A stretch of 64,000 nucleotides of DNA, taken from Alcaligenaceae bacterium SAGV5. GTDB taxonomy: Bacteria > Pseudomonadota > Gammaproteobacteria > Burkholderiales > Burkholderiaceae_B. This document shows positions 48,550-57,629 of the stretch, piece after piece. Each line of letters opens with the position of its first letter. Positions within the stretch are counted from its first letter, which is position 1. The DNA lies in NCBI GenBank assembly GCA_009360345.1, contig SPDP01000001.1, positions 1,922,001 through 1,986,000 of the forward strand. The letters run 5' to 3'. The notes under the pieces are model-generated. The model worked only from the letters and a program-made list of their open reading frames with translations. It searched no databases and had not been told where the DNA came from. Made by a program: the position numbers and the translations under genes.

Positions 48550-49392
48550 CTACATGATGGCCGGCTTGTCCACGTGCGCCGCGCGGGCGCCTTCGGCGGC
48601 CAGCTCGGCCGGCAGGGCTTCGTTCCACAGGCGTGCGATGTAGCGGTCGCCGGTCCGGCCGGTCGAGGCGTCCGAGCACAGCCAGAGAATGCCGCGCCGC
48701 ATGATGGCGGCGGGCAGCAGGTTGCCGTCGGCGCCCTTCCGGTTGGGGCCGGCTGGCAGGAAGTCGGTGTCGGCCGCGCCGCCCGGCAGGTAGACGTTCA
48801 CGTCCACGCCGGTGCCCGCGAGGTCCTGGGCCCAGATGCGCGAAGCGGCTTCCAGCGCGGCCTTGCTGGGGCCGTAGGGCGAATATCCGCGACGGACCAT
48901 GGTCACGTCGCTGGTCGAGATGTTGATGATCTTGCCGAAGCCCTGGGCCACCATCAGCGGCGCGGCGGCGCGCGCCATGTTGAAGGCGCCGTTGAGGTTG
49001 GTGTCGACGATGGCTCGCCAGGCCTGCGGGTCGGTCTGCCAGAAGCGCGCGGGCTCGGTGGTGAAGGTGTCGCTGATGGCGCCCATGCCGAGGCCGGCAT
49101 TGTTCACCAGCACGTGCAGCGCGCCGAAATGGTCGCGGATCTCGGCGACCGCGCGCGAGCAGTGCTCGAAGCGCGTGACGTCGGCGACGATGGCGAACAT
49201 GCGCCCGCCGCCGGCGGTGGCCTGGGCCTGGGCCATGGTTTCGTGCATGGCGTCCGACGCGTGGGCGCCGGTGATCGCCACCCGGGCGCCGGCCGCCACC
49301 AGCGCCAACGCCATTTCACGCCCCAGCCCGCGCGTGCCGCCGGTCACCAGTACGACGCGGTCGCGCAGGGATGCCGTGTAGTCTGCCGTCAT
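48550..49392 (-). CDS. Short-chain dehydrogenase/reductase
   Basis: A 280-residue SDR oxidoreductase. Cofactor motif TGGTRGLG near residue 18, NNAG near residue 93, and catalytic Ser with YGPSK near residue 175. The C-terminus is longer than the classical 250 residues. GGGAGC precedes the ATG at 49392; in-frame codons further upstream look non-coding. Substrate unknown. Confidence 0.88.
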   Translation of the reverse strand: MTADYTASLRDRVVLVTGGTRGLGREMALALVAAGARVAITGAHASDAMHETMAQAQATAGGGRMFAIVADVTRFEHCSRAVAEIRDHFGALHVLVNNAGLGMGAISDTFTTEPARFWQTDPQAWRAIVDTNLNGAFNMARAAAPLMVAQGFGKIINISTSDVTMVRRGYSPYGPSKAALEAASRIWAQDLAGTGVDVNVYLPGGAADTDFLPAGPNRKGADGNLLPAAIMRRGILWLCSDASTGRTGDRYIARLWNEALPAELAAEGARAAHVDKPAIM

Positions 49393-49577
49393 GACGCTTG
49401 CTCCCGGGAAAACGCGGCCGCACCGGCCGGATGCCCGTCCCGGGCCGCGCATTCCACAGTGTAGCCCCTTGCCGGCCGGCCGGGCGGCGATCATCGGCGC
49501 TGCGCCGCGCCGCCCGCCCCGGGGGGCGGGCGTGGACTATCATGACGCCCTGAGAATGACGTGGAGTGGCAACGACG

Positions 49578-50558
49578 ATGGACAACGTCGATCTGGACGT
49601 CCTGCGGCGCCTGGCCCAGTGGCGGCGGGAGGGGCACAAGGTCGTGCTGGGCACGGTGACGCGCACCTGGGGCTCGGCGCCCAGGCCCATCGGCGCGATG
49701 GTGGCCGTGCGCGGCGACGGCTCGATCGCCGGCTCGGTGTCGGGCGGCTGCATCGAGGACGACCTGTCGGACAAGGCGCGCGCGGGCGCCTGGCCCACGG
49801 ACGTGCCCAGCGTGGTGCGCTACGGGGTTTCCGCCGACGAGGCCACGCGCTTCGGCCTGCCCTGTGGGGGCACGCTGGAGCTGGTCCTGGAGCCGGTGGC
49901 CGATCATAGCGGGGTGGAAGATCTCCTGGACGAACTGAGCCAGGGCCGCCGGGTACTGCGCCGGTTGGACCTGGCCACCGGCCGCGCCGCGCTGGAGCCC
50001 GCCAGCGACCGGGCCGACACGCTGTCGCTGACCGCCTCGGAACTGGCCGCCATCCACGGACCGAGCTGGCGCCTGCTGATCATCGGGGCGGGGCAGATGT
50101 CGCAGTACCTGGCGCAGATGGCGCTGGCGCTGGACTACGAGGTCATCGTCTGCGATCCGCGCGAGGAGTACTCGCAGGGCTGGGAGGTGCCGGGCGCCAG
50201 GCTGGTGGCCACCATGCCCGATGACACCGTGACCGAGATGCGCCCCGACCGCCACACGGCCATCGTCGCGCTCACGCACGATCCCAAGCTGGATGACCTG
50301 GCGCTGCTGGAGGCGCTCAAGTCCGAGGCGTTCTACATCGGCGCCATCGGTTCGCGGGCCAACCAGGCCAGGCGCCGCGAGCGGCTGGTGGAGTTCGACC
50401 TGACCCGGGACGAGGTGGCCCGCCTGCACGGTCCGGTGGGCCTGCGCATCGGCGCGCGCACGCCGCCCGAGATCGCGGTGGCCATCCTGGCCCACATGAC
50501 GGCCGAACGCTACGGGTTCCATAAACTCGAATTCGAGGCGCCTGCCGCCGACGCGTAA
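49578..50558 (+). CDS. XdhC/CoxI-family protein
   Basis: A 326-residue protein of the XdhC family, which prepares and inserts the sulfurated molybdenum cofactor into xanthine dehydrogenase-type enzymes. An N-terminal XdhC/CoxI segment with [11 protein letters not shown] (near residue 60) and a C-terminal Rossmann-like domain starting at [14 protein letters not shown] (near residue 170) are visible. No xanthine dehydrogenase genes lie nearby, so the client enzyme is elsewhere. ATG at 49578 preferred over GTG 49566. Confidence 0.88.
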   Translation: MDNVDLDVLRRLAQWRREGHKVVLGTVTRTWGSAPRPIGAMVAVRGDGSIAGSVSGGCIEDDLSDKARAGAWPTDVPSVVRYGVSADEATRFGLPCGGTLELVLEPVADHSGVEDLLDELSQGRRVLRRLDLATGRAALEPASDRADTLSLTASELAAIHGPSWRLLIIGAGQMSQYLAQMALALDYEVIVCDPREEYSQGWEVPGARLVATMPDDTVTEMRPDRHTAIVALTHDPKLDDLALLEALKSEAFYIGAIGSRANQARRRERLVEFDLTRDEVARLHGPVGLRIGARTPPEIAVAILAHMTAERYGFHKLEFEAPAADA

Positions 50559-50593
50559 ACTATCGCGCCTTGTCGTTTTCCGGATCTTCCGCC

Positions 50594-51370
50594 GTGTCCG
50601 CCGTCGTCAATATCGCCGCCTACCGTTTCCTGTCCCTGGACGACCTGCCCGCGCTGCAAGCGGCGGCGCGGGACCGGGCGCAGGCGTGCGGCCTGAAGGG
50701 CACGGTGCTGCTGGCGCAGGAAGGCATCAACCTGTTCCTGGCCGGCGCGCGCCACGGCATCGATGCCTGGCTGGACTGGCTGCGCCACGGTCCGGCTTTC
50801 GGCGGGCGGCTGGCCGATATCGAGGTCAAGGAAAGCCTGTCCGCCCAGGTGCCATTCCGCAAGTTGCTGGTGAAGATCAAGCGCGAGATCATCCGCATGG
50901 ACCATCCGGCCATCCGGCCCGAGGCGGGGCGGGCGCCGGCGGTCGAGGCCCGTACCCTGGCCCGCTGGCTGCGGCAGGGCCGCGACGATGACGGCCGGGA
51001 GGTCGTCATGCTGGACACCCGCAATGCCTTCGAGGTGGACCACGGCACTTTCCACGGCGCGATCGACTGGCGGATTTCCCGCTTCACGCAGTTCCCGGCC
51101 GCCGTGCAGGCGCACCGGGACGAACTGGCGGGCAAGACCGTGGTGAGCTTCTGCACCGGCGGCATCCGCTGCGAGAAGGCGGCCATCTACATGGCGCAGG
51201 CCGGCATCGAGCACATCTACCAGCTCGACGGCGGCATCCTGAAGTACTTCGAGGAAACCGGCGGGGAAGGCTACGACGGCGAGTGCTTCGTGTTCGACGG
51301 GCGCGAGTCGCTGGACCCGGCCCTGACACCCCGGCTGGACGGGCGGGACGACCCGTCTCCGGCGTCGTAG
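50594..51370 (+). CDS. trhO: tRNA uridine(34) hydroxylase, TrhO-like rhodanese
   Basis: A 258-residue rhodanese-related protein. It starts [12 protein letters not shown] after a GTG, has an N-terminal ferredoxin-like half with [17 protein letters not shown], and a rhodanese half with active-site [11 protein letters not shown] near residue 196. TrhO makes 5-hydroxyuridine at tRNA position 34 using oxygen. The GTG at 50594 matches the family start; the upstream TTG does not. Confidence 0.93.
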   Translation: MSAVVNIAAYRFLSLDDLPALQAAARDRAQACGLKGTVLLAQEGINLFLAGARHGIDAWLDWLRHGPAFGGRLADIEVKESLSAQVPFRKLLVKIKREIIRMDHPAIRPEAGRAPAVEARTLARWLRQGRDDDGREVVMLDTRNAFEVDHGTFHGAIDWRISRFTQFPAAVQAHRDELAGKTVVSFCTGGIRCEKAAIYMAQAGIEHIYQLDGGILKYFEETGGEGYDGECFVFDGRESLDPALTPRLDGRDDPSPAS

Positions 51371-51407
51371 GCCGGGGCGCGCGCCGGTCCCCGAATTGTC
51401 CCGGCAT

Positions 51408-51424
51408 CCGGGTAAAATACCCGG
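51408..51424. promoter_or_regulatory. Inverted repeat upstream of ribB
   Basis: CCGGGTA-AAA-TACCCGG, a perfect 7-bp stem 70 bases before the ribB start. It may be an operator or leader hairpin. No FMN riboswitch pattern was recognised in the 123-base gap. Confidence 0.4.
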
Positions 51425-51493
51425 TTTCCCCGTACCGGCCCGACAGCTTGCGCCGCCGGTACAGCCACGCAACCCGCGCGCCGGACGATCCTC

Positions 51494-52684
51494 ATGTCTG
51501 CATTCATTTCTCCCGTTCCCGCTCCCGGCGGTTCTTCGGCCATTTCCTCGGTACCGGAAATCGTGGCCGAGCTGCGCGCCGGCCGCATGGTCATCCTGGT
51601 CGACGAGGAAGACCGCGAGAACGAAGGCGACCTCGTCATGGCGGCCGAGTTCGTCACGCCGGAGGCCATCAATTTCATGGCCCGCTACGGCCGCGGCCTG
51701 ATCTGCCTGACGCTGACCGAGGAACGCTGCCGCCAGCTCAGCCTGCCGCTCATGGTTTCCGCCAACGGTACCAAGCACGGCACCAATTTCACCGTTTCCA
51801 TCGAGGCCGCCCAGGGCGTCACGACCGGCATCTCGGCCGCCGACCGCGCCCGCACCGTGCAGGCCGCCGTGGCGCGCGAAGCCAGGCCTTCCGACCTGGT
51901 GCAGCCCGGCCACATCTTCCCGCTGAAGGCGGCGCGTGGCGGCGTGCTGGCGCGCGCCGGCCACACCGAGGCCGGCTGCGACCTGACCGCCATGGCCGGG
52001 CTGACGCCCGCCTCGGTCATCTGCGAAGTGCTCAAGGACGACGGGTCCATGGCGCGGCTGCCCGACCTGATCGAGTTCTCGCGCCAGCATGACATCAAGA
52101 TCGGCACCATCGCCGACCTGATCCAGTACCGCAGCGAGCACGAGTCGCTGGTGCAGCGGGTGGCCGAACGGCCGATCCAGACGGCGCACGGCGTCTTCCG
52201 CGCCGTGATGTACCGCGATACGCCCAGCGGCGCGCCCCACCTCGCGCTGATCCATGGCGACATCCATCCCGAGCGCGAAACCCTGGTGCGCGTGCACGAG
52301 CCCACCTCGCTGCTCGACGTGCTGGAAGTGGCGCGCAGCACACACAGCTGGAGCGTGCCCAGCGCCCTCGAAGCCATTTCCCAGGCCGGATCCGGCGTGG
52401 TCATCCTGCTCAACTGCGACGGCACGGCCAGCGATCTGGCGGCCGAGTTCCAGCAGTTGATCGACCAGGACCGCACCGGCGCGGCCTGCGGCGACGCGCC
52501 GCCCCGCATGGATCTGCGCACCTATGGCATAGGCGCGCAGATCCTGAAGGACCTGAACGTCGGCAACATGAAGCTGCTGGCGCGGCCGGTCCGCATGCCC
52601 AGCATGACCGGCTTCTCCCTTACCGTGACCGGCTACGATGCCGGCCATGACCAACCCCCCACCAAGGACGGCGCCCTATCATGA
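51494..52684 (+). CDS. ribB: 3,4-dihydroxy-2-butanone-4-phosphate synthase with degenerate GTP cyclohydrolase II domain
   Basis: A 396-residue RibBA-like enzyme. The N-terminal domain (about 18-220) has the full RibB set: [25 protein letters not shown] and GHTEAGCDL. It turns ribulose-5-phosphate into the four-carbon riboflavin precursor. The C-terminal RibA-like part keeps the fold ([16 protein letters not shown] near the end) but the zinc cysteines of the ECLTGD...CDCG motif are missing, so GTP cyclohydrolase II activity is unlikely. This matches RibBX-type proteins. Overlaps ribH by ATGA. Confidence 0.92.
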   Translation: MSAFISPVPAPGGSSAISSVPEIVAELRAGRMVILVDEEDRENEGDLVMAAEFVTPEAINFMARYGRGLICLTLTEERCRQLSLPLMVSANGTKHGTNFTVSIEAAQGVTTGISAADRARTVQAAVAREARPSDLVQPGHIFPLKAARGGVLARAGHTEAGCDLTAMAGLTPASVICEVLKDDGSMARLPDLIEFSRQHDIKIGTIADLIQYRSEHESLVQRVAERPIQTAHGVFRAVMYRDTPSGAPHLALIHGDIHPERETLVRVHEPTSLLDVLEVARSTHSWSVPSALEAISQAGSGVVILLNCDGTASDLAAEFQQLIDQDRTGAACGDAPPRMDLRTYGIGAQILKDLNVGNMKLLARPVRMPSMTGFSLTVTGYDAGHDQPPTKDGALS

Positions 52685-53205
52685 ACCCCTATACCATGAC
52701 TCCTGATCTGAATGGCGAAGGGCTGCATATCTGCATCGTGCGCTCCCGCTTCAACGAAAACATCGGCGAACAGCAATTGCAGGCCTGCCTGGAAGAGCTC
52801 GGCAAGCTGGGCGTGGATGAACGCGACATCATGGTCGTGTCGGTACCCGGCGCGCTGGAGCTGGGCGTGACCCTGGCCCAGCTCGCGCATACCGGCGAGT
52901 TCGACGGACTGATCGCGCTCGGCGCGGTGATCCGCGGCGAGACCTACCACTTCGAGGTGGTCAGCAATGAAAGCGCGGCCGCCATCAGCCGGGTCGCGCT
53001 CGAGACCGGCATTCCCGTCGCCAACGGCGTGCTCACCACGGAAACGGAAGAGCAGGCCCTGGAGCGTGCCGCGACCAAGGGCCGCGATTGCGCCCAGACC
53101 GCCGTCGAGATGGCCAATCTGCTGGCCACCCTCGAACCCGAGGAGGAAGACGACGAGGACGAGGACGACGAAGACTTCGACGACGAGGAAGAACAGGATG
53201 ACTGA
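52681..53205 (+). CDS. ribH: 6,7-dimethyl-8-ribityllumazine synthase with acidic tail
   Basis: A 174-residue lumazine synthase, the penultimate riboflavin enzyme. The SRFNENIG start, VPGALELG, and catalytic-His [13 protein letters not shown] motif are visible. The last 22 residues are almost all Asp and Glu, an extension not part of the catalytic fold. Second gene of the rib string; overlaps nusB by eight bases. Confidence 0.96.
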   Translation: MNPYTMTPDLNGEGLHICIVRSRFNENIGEQQLQACLEELGKLGVDERDIMVVSVPGALELGVTLAQLAHTGEFDGLIALGAVIRGETYHFEVVSNESAAAISRVALETGIPVANGVLTTETEEQALERAATKGRDCAQTAVEMANLLATLEPEEEDDEDEDDEDFDDEEEQDD

Positions 53206-53668
53206 GGCCAGCCGCCAGAACGCGCGCAGCGCGCGGCGCCGCGCGCGCGAGTTCGCCCTGCAAGGGGTGTACGAGTGGCTGCTCAAGGGGGGCGATGCCG
53301 GCGAGATGGGCGAGATCGATGCCCACATGCAGGACGGCGAGGGTTTCGCCGATGCCGACCTGGGCCACTACAAGGCGCTGCTGTACGGCGCCGCTCGCGA
53401 CGCGGCCCCGCTGCGCGAGCGCTTCGCGCCCTTCCTCGACCGCAAGGTCGAGGAGCTGTCGCCGGTCGAGCACGGCATCCTGCTGATCGGCACCTACGAA
53501 CTGCTGAACCACGTCGAGATCCCGTACAAGGTCGTCATCAACGAAGCCGTCGAACTGGCCAAGTCGTTTGGCGGCACCGATGGCTTCAAGTTCGTCAACG
53601 GCGTGCTGGACAAGCTCGCGGCCGAAGTGCGCGCCGCCGAAATCCAGGCCGCCGGCCGCCGGGCCTGA
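53198..53668 (+). CDS. nusB: Transcription antitermination factor NusB
   Basis: A 156-residue all-helical RNA-binding protein that works with NusE on rRNA boxA sites. [17 protein letters not shown] near the start and [20 protein letters not shown] near residue 110 are typical. The ATG at 53198 lies within the ribH tail. The gene order ribH-nusB-thiL is common in proteobacteria. Confidence 0.96.
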   Translation: MTEASRQNARSARRRAREFALQGVYEWLLKGGDAGEMGEIDAHMQDGEGFADADLGHYKALLYGAARDAAPLRERFAPFLDRKVEELSPVEHGILLIGTYELLNHVEIPYKVVINEAVELAKSFGGTDGFKFVNGVLDKLAAEVRAAEIQAAGRRA

Positions 53669-53746
53669 AATGGACCCCACCCCTCACGCCCTGGCCAGTA
53701 CCGCCCAGGGCGTCGCCACGGGCCGCGCGGGGTGGCTTGCCCTTCC

Positions 53747-53799
53747 GGTCCGCCGGCGCCGTCCCCTTGAGGGGGCGCCCGTAGGGCGCAGGGAGTGGG
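53747..53799 (+). repeat. Dispersed hairpin repeat, copy C
   Basis: GGTCCGCCGGCGCC, then hairpin CCCCTTGAGGGG (53763-53774), then GCGCCCGTAGGGCGCAGGGA and GTGGG. It lies between nusB and thiL, only seven bases before the thiL ATG, so its hairpins may affect thiL translation. Confidence 0.7.
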
Positions 53800-53806
53800 C
53801 CTGACC

Positions 53807-54823
53807 ATGGCCGGAGGCGAATTCGATCTCATCCGCCGGCATTTCACCCGCGCGGCGCCGGCAGGCATGCTGGGAGTGGGCGACGATTGCGCGTTGCTCG
53901 CGCCGTCGGCCGAGGCCACGGCGGTCAGTACCGACCTGCTGGTGGAGGGCCGGCACTTCTTTCCCGACGTCGATCCGCGTGCGCTGGGGCACAAGTCGCT
54001 GGCGGTGAATCTGTCCGACCTGGCCGCCATGGGCGCGAAACCGACTGCCTTCGTGCTGGGGCTGGCGCTGCCGCGCGTGGACGACGCGTGGCTGTCGGCT
54101 TTCGCTGGCGGCCTGTTCGCGCTGGCCGACGCCCAGGGTTGCCCCCTGGTCGGGGGCGACACCACGCGCAGCGACGCCGGTACGACCCTTTCCATCACCA
54201 TCTTCGGTACCGTGCCCGCCCAGGCGGCGCTGCGGCGTTCGGGCGCCCGGCCGGGCGACGACCTCTGGGTGTCGGGCACGCTGGGCGATGCCGACCTGGC
54301 CCTGCGCCTGCTGCTGGGCGAACCGGAGGTCCCGGTGGCGGACCGGGCGGCCGTGCTGGCGGTGACCCGCCGCGCGCTCGAATGGCCCGAGCCGCGCGTG
54401 GCGCTGGGACTGGCGCTGCGTGGCCTGGCCAGCGCGGCGATCGATATCTCGGACGGCCTGCTGCAAGACGTTGGCCACGTCCTGGCCGCCAGCGGGTGCG
54501 GCGCGCGGCTGTGCGCCGACGACGTGCCGGTATCGTCCGCCGTGGCGGCCCTGCCGGCCGGCTGGCGCCGGCGTTGCGCGCTGGGCGGCGGCGATGCCTA
54601 CGAATTGTGCTTTACCGCACCGCCGGAAGCCCGCGCCCGTGTCGCCGAGGCGGCCGCGCGGGCGGGCGTGGCGGTCACGCGCATCGGCACGGCGCAGGCC
54701 GGGGCCGGCCTGCACGTGGTGGACGCCGACGGCACTCCGGTGCCGGACCTGCCGCGCGCGGGCTTCGATCATTTCCCGCCGGCGGCCGGTCCGGCGGCGG
54801 GGCACTTGCCTGAGACATCATGA
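53807..54823 (+). CDS. thiL: Thiamine-monophosphate kinase
   Basis: A 338-residue kinase making thiamine diphosphate from the monophosphate. GEFDLIRRHF start, GDDCALL (near residue 24), STDLLVEGRHF, KSLAVNLSDLAAMGA, GGDTTRSD and AIDISDGLLQD are all canonical. ATG at 53807 chosen over a GTG at 53795 because the family starts just here. Its stop overlaps the pgpA start. Confidence 0.96.
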   Translation: MAGGEFDLIRRHFTRAAPAGMLGVGDDCALLAPSAEATAVSTDLLVEGRHFFPDVDPRALGHKSLAVNLSDLAAMGAKPTAFVLGLALPRVDDAWLSAFAGGLFALADAQGCPLVGGDTTRSDAGTTLSITIFGTVPAQAALRRSGARPGDDLWVSGTLGDADLALRLLLGEPEVPVADRAAVLAVTRRALEWPEPRVALGLALRGLASAAIDISDGLLQDVGHVLAASGCGARLCADDVPVSSAVAALPAGWRRRCALGGGDAYELCFTAPPEARARVAEAAARAGVAVTRIGTAQAGAGLHVVDADGTPVPDLPRAGFDHFPPAAGPAAGHLPETS

Positions 54824-55335
54824 CCGACATTTCCTCCACCGGCACGGGGCCGGTGCGTCCCAGCTTCTCCTGGATGCGCGCGCGCCCGTGGCGGACCATC
54901 GCCTTCGGCCTGGGCAGCGGTCTCATCCGTCCCGCGCCGGGAACCTGGGGGACGCTGCTGGCCTGGGTGTTGTGGCAGCCCTTGACGTTGGTGCTGGGCG
55001 CGCCGATGCATCAGGCCATTTTCCTGGTGGCGGCGTTTGTCGTGGGTATCTGGGCCTGTGGCAGAACGGGCCGCGACCTCGGCGTGCCCGACCATGGCGG
55101 CATGGTGTGGGACGAGATGGTCGCGTTCTGGACCGTGCTGTGGCTGATCCCGGACGCCCTGGTGCCGCAGGCTTTCGGCTTCCTGCTGTTTCGCCTGTTC
55201 GACATCCTCAAGCCTCCCCCCATCGGCCATTTCGACCGCCGGCTCAAGAACGGCCTGGGGGTGATGTGGGACGACATGATCGCCGCGTTCTACGCGCTCT
55301 TGGTCTGCGCGCTGTACTGGCGTATCGTCAACTAA
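54820..55335 (+). CDS. pgpA: Phosphatidylglycerophosphatase A
   Basis: A 171-residue inner-membrane phosphatase removing phosphate from phosphatidylglycerophosphate. The GSGLIRPAPGTWGTL motif near residue 33, VWDEMVAFW near residue 97 and DDMIAAF late are diagnostic. About four helices. ATG overlaps the thiL stop. Confidence 0.95.
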   Translation: MTDISSTGTGPVRPSFSWMRARPWRTIAFGLGSGLIRPAPGTWGTLLAWVLWQPLTLVLGAPMHQAIFLVAAFVVGIWACGRTGRDLGVPDHGGMVWDEMVAFWTVLWLIPDALVPQAFGFLLFRLFDILKPPPIGHFDRRLKNGLGVMWDDMIAAFYALLVCALYWRIVN

Positions 55336-55402
55336 ATCAATCCCAGGGGACGGCTTCCAACCGGGCTGACGATCGCCATTCCTGGCCGGCCTGGTGGTGC
55401 CC

Positions 55403-55482
55403 CGGGATGCGGTGGATCCGGCTTTGCCGGCGCACCCGCATCGCCCCCTGGGGGGCGCGCGTCAGCGCGTAGCGAGGAGCAT
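55403..55482 (+). repeat. Dispersed hairpin repeat, copy D
   Basis: Hairpin GATGCGGTGG...CACCCGCATC (55406-55442, inner CCGGC-TTT-GCCGG), hairpin GCCCCCTGGGGGGC (55443-55456), then GCGCGTCAGCGCGTAGCGAG. The stem that reads GCCC-GAA-GGGC in copy B reads GCGC-GTCA-GCGC here, a compensatory change. It occupies the 150-base gap before pncC, ending three bases before its ATG. Confidence 0.75.
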
Positions 55483-55485
55483 CAT

Positions 55486-56010
55486 ATGTTCGACCAGGAG
55501 TCGCTGGATCTATCGGTTGCCTTGGGCGAGGTACTGCAACCGGCCGGCTGGATGCTGGCCGCCGCCGAGTCCTGCACCGGCGGGCTGGTGGCGGGGCTGG
55601 TGACCGCCGTCGCGGGATCGAGCGCCTGGTTCGACCGCGGCTTCGTCACCTATACCAATGCGGCCAAGGTGGCCGAGCTGGGGGTGCGGGAAGATACGCT
55701 GGCCGCCCACGGCGCGGTCAGCGAACAGACCGCGGGCGAGATGGCGGCCGGGGCGCTGAAGGCGGCGGGCGCGCAGATGGCGGTGTCGACCACCGGGATC
55801 GCCGGACCCGGCGGCGCCACGCCGGGCAAGCCGGTCGGCATGGTGTGCTTCGGCTGGGCGTGGATGGCTCCCGAGGGGGTGCGGGTGCGCACGGCCACGC
55901 ACCTGCTGGGCGGCGATCGCACCGCCGTGCGCCTGCAGGCAGTGAAGATCGCGCTGCGCGGCGTGCTGGCGGCGCAGGCGCTCGCGGCCGGGCCGCTTCA
56001 GAACGAGTAG
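55486..56010 (+). CDS. pncC: Nicotinamide-nucleotide amidase (CinA C-terminal type)
   Basis: A 174-residue enzyme turning nicotinamide mononucleotide into nicotinate mononucleotide. AAESCTGGLVAGLVTAVAGSS near residue 27 and TGIAGPGGATPGKPVG near residue 105 are family signatures. The competence-related N-terminal half of CinA is absent, as usual for this form. Converges on the MipA gene with 13 bases overlap. Confidence 0.95.
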   Translation: MFDQESLDLSVALGEVLQPAGWMLAAAESCTGGLVAGLVTAVAGSSAWFDRGFVTYTNAAKVAELGVREDTLAAHGAVSEQTAGEMAAGALKAAGAQMAVSTTGIAGPGGATPGKPVGMVCFGWAWMAPEGVRVRTATHLLGGDRTAVRLQAVKIALRGVLAAQALAAGPLQNE

Positions 56011-56750
56011 GCCACGCCCACGCTGCCGAAAGCGGCGGTCTTGCGCTCGACGATGGGGCTGTCGGCCGCGTCGCCCATCAGGGTCCGCGCGCCCAGCAGC
56101 GTGATGATGCGCCACTGCTGGTTCAGCCGGTAAGTCCAGAGCGCATAGGCCGAGCCCGAGCTCAGGCCCGACGACGGACGGTAGGGCGCAAGCCCCGCGC
56201 CACTGTGCGCGGATTGGTCGGGCGTCACGCCGAACCAGGTCTGCATGTGGTCGCGGTTGCTCCATTCCAGGCTGGCGCCGACTTGCAGATGGTGCTTGCC
56301 GCCTTGCCAGAGGGCATACGAACCGCCCAGGGCCAGGGTGCCGCCATAGCCGCTCTTGGCCGCCTGTGTGTACGATAGCGATGCGCGCCACCGGCCGGGC
56401 GTCCATTCGGCGAATACGCCGTACTGGCCATGGACATCGAGATCACCCAGGCCAGCCAGCCTGTCCGACCGGTTTTCCTTGCGGCCCAGGCCGATGCCGA
56501 CGCGGGCGCCCACGCTCAGGCCGGGCGCGATTTCCGTCTTCAGTCCCAGCCCGGGCAGGCCCTGGCTGTTCGAGATGAAGAAGGGGCCGCGCTGGAAATT
56601 GAGGATGGGCGCGGGCAGGAGGCGATAGTCGTCCGCACCGGGATAGGACGGGATGACGGCGATGCCGCCGCCCACGAGGTCCTGCCCGACGGCGGGCTGC
56701 ATGGCGCCCAGCAGAAAGCAGAGGCAGAGGCTGCGCGGGTCCTGGATCAT
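55998..56750 (-). CDS. MipA/OmpV-family outer-membrane protein
   Basis: A 250-residue outer-membrane beta-barrel. Signal peptide (1-22), then GGGIAVIPSYPGADDYRLLP, an early motif of the MltA-interacting MipA/OmpV family, and an aromatic C-terminus (VGVAYSF) for Bam insertion. MipA links murein synthases and hydrolases; related proteins are often induced by QseBC-type regulators. Start at 56750 gives the signal peptide. Divergent from the response regulator. Confidence 0.92.
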   Translation of the reverse strand: MIQDPRSLCLCFLLGAMQPAVGQDLVGGGIAVIPSYPGADDYRLLPAPILNFQRGPFFISNSQGLPGLGLKTEIAPGLSVGARVGIGLGRKENRSDRLAGLGDLDVHGQYGVFAEWTPGRWRASLSYTQAAKSGYGGTLALGGSYALWQGGKHHLQVGASLEWSNRDHMQTWFGVTPDQSAHSGAGLAPYRPSSGLSSGSAYALWTYRLNQQWRIITLLGARTLMGDAADSPIVERKTAAFGSVGVAYSF

Positions 56751-56872
56751 GTGGCGGGCTCCTGGAACCTGCCGCCGAGGGCGGTTCCCAATGGGGATGT
56801 GTGAGGGCGGCGGCCAGCCCGGCCCGGGCATGAGCGCGAGCCAGCCGCCAGCGCGCATTCTGGGCGGGGCGG

Positions 56873-56889
56873 TTTAAGAACTTTTTAAA
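56873..56889 (+). promoter_or_regulatory. PmrA/QseB-type direct-repeat box
   Basis: TTTAAG (56873-56878), five bases, TTTAAA (56884-56889), close to the YTTAAK-N5-YTTAAK box of PmrA/QseB regulators. It lies in the divergent promoter region between mipA-like gene and the regulator, so it may control both. Confidence 0.6.
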
Positions 56890-56966
56890 ACCGGGCGACG
56901 ATACTGGCCCGTGCCGGCGGAGCGCCGTCTTGCGCGCCGTGTGTTCGAACCACTGGGAAACCGATC

Positions 56967-57629
56967 TTGCGCATCCTGCTCGTAGAAGACGACGCCATGC
57001 TTGCCGATGCACTCGTCACCGCGCTGGGCCAGCACGACACCGTGGTCGAGTGGGCCGGCGACGCCACCGCGGCGCGGCTGGCGCTGGTCGACCACGACTA
57101 TGCGGCGGTCCTGCTGGACCTGGGGCTGCCCGGCGGCTCCGGGCTGGGCGTGTTGGCCACCATGCGCGGTCGCTACGATACGACGCCGGTCATCATCATG
57201 ACCGCGCGCGACCGCCTGAGCGACCGCATCGGCGGGCTGGACGCGGGGGCCGACGACTACCTGGTCAAGCCGTTCCAGGTCGACGAGTTGCAGGCCAGGC
57301 TGCGCGCGGTGCTGCGCCGCAGCCTGGGGCGCGTGGCCCCGGTGATGCGCAGCGGCGACGTCGAACTCGATCCCGCCTCGCGCGCGGTCGCCTGCCGCGG
57401 CCAGCCGGTCGCGCTCAGCACGCACGAATACCGGACGCTGCTGGCGCTGATGGAAAGGACGGGCAAGGCCTTGTCCCGCACGGCGCTGGAAGAGGCGGTC
57501 TACGGCAGCGATGGCGTGATCGAGAGCAACACCGTGGCGGTCTACGTCCATCAATTGCGCCGCAAGCTGGGCGAGGACCTGATCGAGACCGTGCACGGCT
57601 ACGGCTACCGGCTGCGGGAAGGGCGATGA
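56967..57629 (+). CDS. OmpR-family response regulator (QseB/PmrA-like)
   Basis: A 220-residue regulator. Receiver domain with acidic pocket Asp8/Asp9, phosphoacceptor Asp51 (LLDLGLPGG) and Lys in VKPFQ; winged-helix domain from about 125 ending HGYGYRLR. TTG is the start, preceded by GGGAAA, because the next codons give the exact family start MRILLVEDD. Its stop overlaps the kinase ATG. Confidence 0.94.
   Translation: MRILLVEDDAMLADALVTALGQHDTVVEWAGDATAARLALVDHDYAAVLLDLGLPGGSGLGVLATMRGRYDTTPVIIMTARDRLSDRIGGLDAGADDYLVKPFQVDELQARLRAVLRRSLGRVAPVMRSGDVELDPASRAVACRGQPVALSTHEYRTLLALMERTGKALSRTALEEAVYGSDGVIESNTVAVYVHQLRRKLGEDLIETVHGYGYRLREGR

Noticed and set aside
51371..51493. FMN riboswitch before ribB
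   Set aside because: I looked for the conserved RFN core and did not find it; only a 7-bp inverted repeat is present.
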